Of a stretch of 5,040 bases of DNA, positions 1 to 5,040 are shown piece after piece; position 1 is the first letter of the stretch; every line of letters starts with the position of its first letter. The notes beneath the pieces were generated by a model, which saw only the letters and a program-made list of their open reading frames with translations, made no database searches and was not told the origin of the DNA. The translations under genes and the position numbers were made by a program. The DNA comes from Chitinophagia bacterium (GTDB lineage Bacteria; Bacteroidota; Bacteroidia; Chitinophagales; Chitinophagaceae): the NCBI GenBank assembly GCA_010027295.1, contig RGVM01000242.1, positions 1 through 5,040 of the forward strand. The letters run 5' to 3'.

Positions 1-63
1 AGTGATGTCGGCAGCCACTTTTCGAAGGACCGGATGCCCGTATGCGACGATGGGGAGTTTCAT
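1..63 (-). CDS. def: Peptide deformylase, N-terminal 21 codons (partial, runs off left edge)
   Basis: Peptide deformylase is a metal-dependent cytoplasmic enzyme that removes the formyl group from the initiator methionine of new proteins. Reading the minus strand from the ATG at 63-61 gives a 21-residue stretch containing YGHPVLRKVAADI. This closely resembles the start of Bacteroidota deformylases, where a short hydrophobic beginning (here MKLPIVA) is followed by YG-x-PVLRK-x-A. The frame stays open to the window edge. The family is usually near 190 residues, so only about a tenth is present. The catalytic motifs (GLAAPQ, EGCLS, HExDH) lie outside the window and cannot be checked. The gene is divergent from the DUF5916 gene. 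The call rests on remembered family similarity over a short stretch, but the match is specific. Confidence 0.85.
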   Translation of the reverse strand, partial: MKLPIVAYGHPVLRKVAADIT

Positions 64-68
64 GACTG

Positions 69-76
69 CAAAGGTA
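69..76 (-). promoter_or_regulatory. Candidate Bacteroidota -7 promoter box for def
   Basis: The minus strand reads TACCTTTG, an exact match to the TAnnTTTG -7 consensus of the primary sigma factor in Bacteroidota. Only five bases separate it from the def ATG. Transcription would therefore begin at or within a few bases of the start codon, giving a leaderless or nearly leaderless mRNA. No clear TTTG -33 element lies 19-21 bases upstream, so support comes from the -7 match and its position only. Confidence 0.4.
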
Positions 77-234
77 AGAAGGGAGTCGGGGAAACGGATG
101 CAACTCCTATGCCTGTACGCTTGGAATCCATCGATATGCGCCTCAAAAGGACTTTGGCCGGAATACCGGGTCGAACTTGGCTATATATTCGGGTGTACCC
201 AGCGAAGGCAGGTCAGCGTGCCCGACTTTGGCGC

Positions 235-263
235 GACGTGTCCGCCGAAGGCGGATAGGCGTC
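235..263. repeat. Bulged inverted repeat (hairpin) in the divergent intergenic region
   Basis: TCCGCC at 241-246 pairs perfectly with GGCGGA at 250-255 across a GAA loop. The stem extends through G240-T256 (wobble) and T239-A257. After two bulged G residues (258-259), GACG at 235-238 pairs with CGTC at 260-263. This gives about 12 pairs in total. No T run follows on either side, so it is not a typical intrinsic terminator. It lies about 20 bases before the -7 box at 285, so it could be an operator or a chance structure in G+C-rich DNA. The rest of 64-317 shows no gene I can support. Confidence 0.4.
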
Positions 264-284
264 CGGGATATCGCCTCGAATGCG

Positions 285-292
285 TAGGTTTG
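285..292 (+). promoter_or_regulatory. Candidate -7 promoter box for the DUF5916 gene
   Basis: TAGGTTTG matches the Bacteroidota TAnnTTTG -7 consensus exactly. It predicts transcription from about 297-299, leaving a leader of about 20 bases before the TTG start at 318. The expected -33 TTTG is absent at the right spacing; that region is GC-rich and occupied by the hairpin at 235-263. A weak or activator-dependent promoter is possible. This is inferred from a consensus match and position. Confidence 0.35.
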
Positions 293-317
293 ACACCTCC
301 ACCGATCCTGCTGCAGA

Positions 318-2489
318 TTGAGAAAGATTTTCACATTCCTATGGCTCCTGTGCGCACTGAGCGTCGCCGGACAAAAGAAGAACGAGTCCTACGTCTTCCA
401 CATGCGAAGGTCCGCCGGCGCCATCCGTGTCGACGGTCAGATGGATGATGCAGGATGGAACGGTGCCGAGACGGCTTCCAAGTTCCATATGATCACGCCG
501 ATGGACACCAGCCTGGCGACGGTGGCCACCGAAGTGCGCATGTGCTATGACGACCAGAACATCTACCTCCTGGCCGTCTGCCACAAGAAGCTATCCGGGC
601 CTTACATGGTGGAGTCTCTCAGGCGCGACTTCTCCTTCTCCAAGAACGACAACTTCCTCGTCTTCATCGACCCCTTCGACGACCAGATGAACGGTTTCGC
701 CTTCGGTGCCAATGCGGCCGGCGCCCAATGGGACGGCACGATGTACGACGGCGGCAGGGTCGACCTCAACTGGGACAACAAATGGTCCTCCGTCGTCCGG
801 AATACCGACAAGGCCTGGATCCTGGAGGCGGCCATCCCCTTCAAGACCATCCGCTACCGGAGGGACCTGCGCCGTTGGGGCATCAACTTCAGCCGCCTCG
901 ACATACGGGTGGCGGAGAAGTCGGGCTGGGCGCCGGTGCCCCGCCAGTTCCCCAGCGCCTCCCTCGCCTACACGGGCGTACTGCTCTGGGATGAGGACCC
1001 ACCGCAGCCCGGGGCCAACCTCTCGCTGATCCCCTACCTGCTCGCGGGCAGCAGCCGCAGCCATATCCCCGACCAGCCCGCGAACTTCCGTAGGGAAATC
1101 GGCCTGGATGCCAAGTTCGGCATCAGCTCCTCGCTGAACCTGGACCTCACCGTCAACCCCGACTTCTCGCAGGTGGACGTCGACCGCCAGGTCACCAACC
1201 TCGACCGCTTCGAGCTCTTCTTCCCCGAACGGAGGCAGTTCTTCCTCGAGAACGGAGACCAGTTCTCCAACTTCGGCTTCGCCAACCTAAGGCCCTTCTT
1301 CTCTCGCAGGATCGGGCTCACCTCGCCCATCCTCTCGGGAGCGCGGATGAGTGGAAAACTCAACCGGGACTGGCGGATGGGCGCCATGGACATGGTCACG
1401 GGCCGCGACGCGACCAAGGGGTTGCCGGTCCAGAACTTCGCCGTCCTGGCGCTGCAGCGTCGGGTGTTCGCAAGGTCCAACATCGGCATCCTCGCCATCG
1501 ACAGGAGGAACTTCTCAGACCCCCGTGACGGCGTCCCTTCCCCATCCACACCCGCAGCGTTCAACCACAACCTCGGCCTCGAGTACAACCACGCCTCCAG
1601 CAACAACCTGTGGACGGGCAAGGCCTTCCTGCTCAAGTCCTTCGCTCCCGGGTCGAGCGGAAACGACTGGGTGCACGCCTCCGCCCTGCAGTACAGCGAC
1701 AAGTACCAAACCCTCACCTTCCAGCATGAATACGTGGGACGCGACTACACGGCCGAAGTGGGCTACGTGCCGCGCAGGGACTACATCAAGCTCAGTCCCA
1801 TGGCCGCGAAGAACTTCTTCAGCCGGAAGGGGCCCGTGCTCGTGCATTCGATCCGGCTGGCTTCGACGCTTTTCTACACGCCCTCCTGGCACAACACCGA
1901 CAACGAGACCTACCTCGCGTACACCATCGGCATGAGGAGCCAGGCGACCTGCACGACCTACTTCTCATACGACTTCGTGGAGCTCCGGAGGCCCTTCGAC
2001 CCGACCAACTCGGGCAAGGACACGCTGGCGCGGGGCACGCGGCACCGGTGGAACGCCTTCGGACTGGAATACGCCTCCCGACCGCAGCGACTGCTGACCT
2101 ACGGGTTCAGCCTGCGCAGCGGAGGCTACTATGCCCAGGGCAACAGGCTGAACCTCACCACCAGCATCGGATACCGCTTCCAGCCCTACCTCAGCATCGC
2201 CTTGAACGCCAGCTACGACGACATACGTCTCCCGAAACCCTGGAACCGGACGACCTTCCTGCTCGTCGGTCCACGCATCGACCTCACCCTCACCAACAAG
2301 CTCTTCATCACAGGCTTCCTGCAATACAACGACCAGCTGCGCAACATGAACATCAACACCAGGCTGCAATGGCGCTACAGGCCCGCCTCCGACCTGTTCA
2401 TCGTATACACCGACAACTACCTCACCGACCCCTTCCTGGTACGGAACCGGGCCATCGTCCTCAAGTTCAACTACTGGTGGAACATGTGA
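318..2489 (+). CDS. DUF5916 family protein: CBM9-like domain plus outer-membrane beta-barrel
   Basis: This 723-residue protein probably sits in the outer membrane. Residues 1-18 form a signal peptide (MRKIF, a hydrophobic core, then a likely cut after VAG before Gln19). Residues about 33-222 look like the family 9 carbohydrate-binding-like domain, opening with IRVDGQMDDAGWNGA at 36-50. The family hallmark follows at about 278-316, with TVNPDFSQVDVDRQVTNL and then FFPERRQFFLENGDQF. The rest is rich in alternating aromatic and polar strands and ends in FNYWWNM, as expected of a beta-barrel C-terminus. The length is normal for the family. The family's function is not established; sugar binding or surface transport is only suggested by the fold. 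The start is a TTG at 318. It is chosen because it begins a proper signal peptide and an in-frame stop lies at 291-293; the next in-frame ATG, at 402, would remove the signal peptide. No Shine-Dalgarno sequence is seen. Confidence 0.9.
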   Translation: MRKIFTFLWLLCALSVAGQKKNESYVFHMRRSAGAIRVDGQMDDAGWNGAETASKFHMITPMDTSLATVATEVRMCYDDQNIYLLAVCHKKLSGPYMVESLRRDFSFSKNDNFLVFIDPFDDQMNGFAFGANAAGAQWDGTMYDGGRVDLNWDNKWSSVVRNTDKAWILEAAIPFKTIRYRRDLRRWGINFSRLDIRVAEKSGWAPVPRQFPSASLAYTGVLLWDEDPPQPGANLSLIPYLLAGSSRSHIPDQPANFRREIGLDAKFGISSSLNLDLTVNPDFSQVDVDRQVTNLDRFELFFPERRQFFLENGDQFSNFGFANLRPFFSRRIGLTSPILSGARMSGKLNRDWRMGAMDMVTGRDATKGLPVQNFAVLALQRRVFARSNIGILAIDRRNFSDPRDGVPSPSTPAAFNHNLGLEYNHASSNNLWTGKAFLLKSFAPGSSGNDWVHASALQYSDKYQTLTFQHEYVGRDYTAEVGYVPRRDYIKLSPMAAKNFFSRKGPVLVHSIRLASTLFYTPSWHNTDNETYLAYTIGMRSQATCTTYFSYDFVELRRPFDPTNSGKDTLARGTRHRWNAFGLEYASRPQRLLTYGFSLRSGGYYAQGNRLNLTTSIGYRFQPYLSIALNASYDDIRLPKPWNRTTFLLVGPRIDLTLTNKLFITGFLQYNDQLRNMNINTRLQWRYRPASDLFIVYTDNYLTDPFLVRNRAIVLKFNYWWNM

Positions 2490-2564
2490 GGACCGCCAGG
2501 AGCATTCCCGGCCGACGGATGAAAAATCGAATCCAATGACTCCTGACACCAGATTCCTGCAGCC

Positions 2565-3434
2565 ATGAGAGTGGGCGGATTCACGATCGTCCGCAACGCG
2601 GTACGCTACGACTACCCCGTCCGGGAGGCCATCCTCTCGGTGCTCCCGCTCTGCGACGAGTTCGTGGTGTCCATCGGCGACTGCGACGATGGCACGGAGG
2701 AACTCATCCGCTCGCTCCCGCAGGAGAAGCTGCGCATCATCCACTCCGTATGGGACGACAGTCTGCGCGAAGGCGGGGTCGTGCTTGCGAAGGAGACCGA
2801 CAAGGCCTTCGCAGCGCTGGGTGCCGACTGCGACTGGGCCTTCTACATACAGGCCGACGAGGCTGTGCACGAGGACGACCATGCCCGCATACGGTCGGCC
2901 ATGGAACGACACCTCGACGAACCCGGAGTGGACGGACTCCTGTTCCGCTACCGGCATTTCTACGGCTCCTACGACCATGTCGGGGCCTCGAACAAATGGT
3001 ACGCCCACGAGATCCGCATCGTGCGCAACCGTCCCGACATCCGCTCCTACCGCGACGCCCAGGGCTTCCGGAAATCGGACGGCAGCAAGCTCCGCGTGAA
3101 GCCCGCCGACGCATGGATGCACCACTACGGATGGGTACGGGAGCCCTCCGCCATGCAGCGCAAGCTGGAGGGCTTCCAGCGGATGTACCACGATGACGCC
3201 TGGATGGAACGCCATATCCTGGGGCCGGAGACCTTCGAGTACGAGCGTCACGTCACAAGACTGGAGAAGTTCCGTGGCACGCATCCCGCCGTCATGCGCG
3301 AGCGGATCGCACAGCGCAGCTGGACCTTCGAGGGCGACATCTCCTTCTCCCGAAAGAGCCTCAAGGACAGGGCCAAGGACCTGCTGAAGCGTATCGGCAT
3401 CGATACCAACTACCGGAACTACCGGCTTGTCTGA
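2565..3434 (+). CDS. Family 2 glycosyltransferase (GT-A fold)
   Basis: This 289-residue cytoplasmic protein resembles the family 2 glycosyltransferases, which move a sugar from a nucleotide-sugar donor to a glycan, lipid or protein acceptor. It opens with the GT-A beta strand GGFTIVRN (4-11), then [16 protein letters not shown] (31-46), the usual nucleotide-binding strand and acidic turn. WAFYIQADE (91-99) ends in the ADE motif that stands in for the metal-binding DxD in many relatives. HYGWVREP (187-194) and a basic C-terminal tail follow. There is no signal peptide and no clear membrane helix, and the protein is compact, so it looks like a single catalytic domain. Donor and acceptor cannot be told from the sequence. 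It lies 75 bases after the DUF5916 gene with no evident terminator between, so it may be co-transcribed. The ATG is supported because the core domain begins at once. Confidence 0.88.
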   Translation: MRVGGFTIVRNAVRYDYPVREAILSVLPLCDEFVVSIGDCDDGTEELIRSLPQEKLRIIHSVWDDSLREGGVVLAKETDKAFAALGADCDWAFYIQADEAVHEDDHARIRSAMERHLDEPGVDGLLFRYRHFYGSYDHVGASNKWYAHEIRIVRNRPDIRSYRDAQGFRKSDGSKLRVKPADAWMHHYGWVREPSAMQRKLEGFQRMYHDDAWMERHILGPETFEYERHVTRLEKFRGTHPAVMRERIAQRSWTFEGDISFSRKSLKDRAKDLLKRIGIDTNYRNYRLV

Positions 3435-3487
3435 GGGTTCCGACGGGGCGTCATCCGGCGCAGACACCTGCACAACCGGCGTAGTCG

Positions 3488-3500
3488 TCCGCATGGCGGA
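3488..3500. repeat. Small inverted repeat upstream of the esterase gene
   Basis: TCCGC at 3488-3492 pairs with GCGGA at 3496-3500 across an ATG loop, and TTTGATTATCTT follows. On the plus strand this resembles a weak intrinsic terminator for the glycosyltransferase gene. However, the stem has only five pairs and the T run is interrupted. Its sequence is similar to the core of the hairpin at 241-255. It may be chance. Confidence 0.25.
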
Positions 3501-3506
3501 TTTGAT

Positions 3507-3514
3507 TATCTTGG
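3507..3514 (+). promoter_or_regulatory. Weak candidate -7 box for the esterase gene
   Basis: TATCTTGG matches TAnnTTTG at all but one position and sits about 30 bases before the ATG at 3544. No TTTG -33 element lies at the correct spacing; the only nearby TTTG (3501-3504) is too close. The leader between the box and the ATG is A- and C-rich and lacks a Shine-Dalgarno sequence, as is usual in Bacteroidota. The gene could equally be read through from upstream. Confidence 0.2.
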
Positions 3515-3543
3515 ACATCCATAAACCCCGCAAACAACCCCAC

Positions 3544-4989
3544 ATGAGAATCCTCCTGACGGGATGGCTCTGCCTCGCAATGGCGGCCTCCCTCCACGCA
3601 CAGGTAAAGCCCGCCGGCATCTTCGGCGACCACATGGTCCTCCAGCGCAACAAGCCCATACCCGTCTGGGGCACGGCTGCACCCGGCGAGAAGATATCCG
3701 TAAGCCTCTCCGGACAGACCGTCAAGACGAAGGCCTCCAAGACCGGCGACTGGTCCGTCACGCTGCCTGCCATGAAGGAGGGCGGCCCCTACAGCCTGAC
3801 ACTCACGGGCAAGGATACCGTCACGCTCTCCGACGTCCTGATCGGCGAAGTATGGCTCTGCTCCGGCCAGTCGAACATGGAATGGGCCGTCAAGGCCGCA
3901 GACAGCGCAAAGCGCGAGATTGCGGCATCCGCCAACGACATGATACGGCATATCAAGGTCCCGCGGACGGCCGCCCTCCAGCCCCGCAGGGAGATGGGTC
4001 AGCCGGCCGACTGGAAGGTCTGCGGACCGGCGACCGCGGGCGACTTCACCGCCGTCGGATATTTCTTCGCCCGCGAACTCCAAAAACGCCTGGGCGTACC
4101 CGTGGGCCTGGTGAACTCCTCCTGGGGAGGCACCCACGTGGAGACCTGGACGAGTGCGGAAGCCTTCTTCACGCAACCCGAGTTCGCAGCGCTTAAGGAG
4201 AAGTACCCCACCGTCGACACTCCCATCAAGGCGCCCAACGCCTATGCCACGCTGCTCTACAACGGCATGATACAGCCCATCGTCGGCTTCGCCATCCGGG
4301 GCGCCATCTGGTACCAGGGCGAGAGCAACGCGGGCCGGGCCGAGCAGTACAACAGGAGCTTCCCGCTCATGATCAACGACTGGCGGAGCCGCTGGAAGGA
4401 GGACTTCCCCTTCTACTTCGTGCAGCTGACCCACTACCAGGCCTCGAAGGGCGACAGCCAGAACGGGGGCAGCACCTGGGCCGAACTCCGGGAGGCCCAG
4501 ACCAATACGCTGAAACTTCCCAACACCGGCATGGCCGTGATCGTCGATATCGGCAACTCGGGCGACATCCACCCCCGCAACAAGCAGGACGTCGGCATGC
4601 GCCTCGCGCTGCAGGCCCTCGCCAAGACCTACGGCGTGTCGGTCCCTCACGAGTCGCCCATGGTCGATAAGGTCATCTTTGAAGGCAATACCGCGAGCGT
4701 TACCTGGAAGAACAGCTATGACGGGATGAGCGTTAGGAACCGGTATGGGTATGTGAATGGCTTCGAAGTGGCCGGCGAGGACCGTAAGTTCCATTATGCC
4801 CGGGCCTGGATGGCGGACGGGAAGGTGATGGTCACCTGCGACAAGGTGGCCAGACCTGTGGCCCTTCGCTACGGCTGGTCCGATGACCCCGCCGACCTGA
4901 ACCTGTTCAACTCCGCAGGGCTCCCCGCAAACCCTTTCCGCACCGACGACTGGCCTGCCAAGACCCTCGGGGCGGGCTTTGGAAAATGA
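3544..4989 (+). CDS. Sialate O-acetylesterase, secreted SGNH hydrolase
   Basis: This 481-residue exported enzyme belongs to the sialate O-acetylesterase family of SGNH hydrolases, which remove O-acetyl groups from sialic acids and, in many bacterial members, from plant polysaccharides. Residues 1-19 are a signal peptide (cut likely after LHA, before Gln20), so it acts in the periplasm or outside the cell. A beta-rich N-terminal part (about 21-100) includes [16 protein letters not shown] (28-43). Catalytic blocks follow: GQSNMEW (108-114) with the likely nucleophile Ser110, [12 protein letters not shown] (191-202), WYQGESN (256-262), and DIHPRNK (341-347) with the likely Asp341 and His343. All the expected catalytic residues are present and the length is about normal. 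The ATG at 3544 is chosen over an upstream in-frame TTG at 3427 because the extra 39 residues would bury the signal peptide and overlap the previous gene. No sialidase or xylan gene is nearby, so the substrate is open. Confidence 0.93.
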   Translation: MRILLTGWLCLAMAASLHAQVKPAGIFGDHMVLQRNKPIPVWGTAAPGEKISVSLSGQTVKTKASKTGDWSVTLPAMKEGGPYSLTLTGKDTVTLSDVLIGEVWLCSGQSNMEWAVKAADSAKREIAASANDMIRHIKVPRTAALQPRREMGQPADWKVCGPATAGDFTAVGYFFARELQKRLGVPVGLVNSSWGGTHVETWTSAEAFFTQPEFAALKEKYPTVDTPIKAPNAYATLLYNGMIQPIVGFAIRGAIWYQGESNAGRAEQYNRSFPLMINDWRSRWKEDFPFYFVQLTHYQASKGDSQNGGSTWAELREAQTNTLKLPNTGMAVIVDIGNSGDIHPRNKQDVGMRLALQALAKTYGVSVPHESPMVDKVIFEGNTASVTWKNSYDGMSVRNRYGYVNGFEVAGEDRKFHYARAWMADGKVMVTCDKVARPVALRYGWSDDPADLNLFNSAGLPANPFRTDDWPAKTLGAGFGK

Positions 4990-5040
4990 CAAAGACATTC
5001 CAAGATGGAGAGAGGCCGTGGGCACCGATGACATCGGGCT
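4986..5040 (+). CDS. Possible start of a downstream gene (partial, uncertain)
   Basis: The ATG at 4986-4988 overlaps the esterase stop codon (TGA at 4987-4989) in an ATGA arrangement typical of coupled genes in operons. The frame begins [12 protein letters not shown] and stays open for 18 codons to the window edge. I recognise no family in it, and it has no signal peptide. A frame this short can be open by chance, so this is a weak call. The other nearby ATG (5004) closes after eight codons. Confidence 0.2.
   Translation, partial: MTKTFQDGERPWAPMTSG

Noticed and set aside
143..334. Minus-strand open frame of 63 codons in the intergenic region
   Set aside because: It overlaps the signal-peptide region of the DUF5916 gene and both the hairpin and the promoter box, and shows no family resemblance.
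2..448. Plus-strand open frame of 148 codons at the left end
   Set aside because: It overlaps def on the opposite strand and the start of the DUF5916 gene. Its composition is Arg- and Pro-rich and it shows no motif.
1034..1717. Minus-strand open frame of 227 codons
   Set aside because: It is antisense to the conserved DUF5916 hallmark region and has no independent family signal.
2490..2564. Terminator or promoter between the DUF5916 and glycosyltransferase genes
   Set aside because: I found no stem followed by a T run and no TAnnTTTG box; only short chance complementarity is present.
3427..3543. N-terminal extension of the esterase from a TTG
   Set aside because: It would overlap the end of the glycosyltransferase gene and place 39 unrelated residues before a clear signal peptide.
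1965..3773. Minus-strand open frame of 602 codons
   Set aside because: It lies antisense across the end of the DUF5916 gene, the whole glycosyltransferase and the start of the esterase. Its translation is low-complexity and rich in Val, Gly and Glu, as expected opposite G+C-rich coding DNA, and resembles no family.
3451..5034. Minus-strand open frame of 527 codons
   Set aside because: It is the antisense shadow of the esterase gene, whose catalytic motifs are all intact on the plus strand; the translation has no recognisable domain.

Overview
The window comes from a G+C-rich member of the Bacteroidota, possibly near Chitinophagia; that finer placement is inference. Three things point there: an outer-membrane protein of the DUF5916 family, which is common in this phylum; TAnnTTTG-type -7 promoter boxes; and gene starts without Shine-Dalgarno sequences. 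Coding codons end mostly in G or C, so long antisense open frames appear by chance.

Layout: At the left edge, on the minus strand, are the first 21 codons of a peptide deformylase gene (def), running off the window. A 254-base divergent intergenic region (64-317) follows. It holds a TAnnTTTG box for each direction and a bulged GC-rich hairpin. Then come three plus-strand genes: a secreted DUF5916 protein with an N-terminal CBM9-like domain and a C-terminal outer-membrane beta-barrel (318-2489); a family 2 glycosyltransferase (2565-3434); and a secreted sialate O-acetylesterase of the SGNH hydrolase superfamily (3544-4989). A short open frame begins in an ATGA overlap with the last stop codon and leaves the window.

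The three plus-strand genes are separated by 75 and 109 bases. They may be co-transcribed or independently expressed; no strong terminator separates them. Two of the products are exported and one is a cytoplasmic sugar transferase. This fits a loose theme of cell-surface or glycan biology, but nothing shows that they form one pathway. I see no SusC/SusD pair, regulator, mobile element, RNA gene or CRISPR array. This looks like an ordinary chromosomal stretch, and I found no convincing new system in it.
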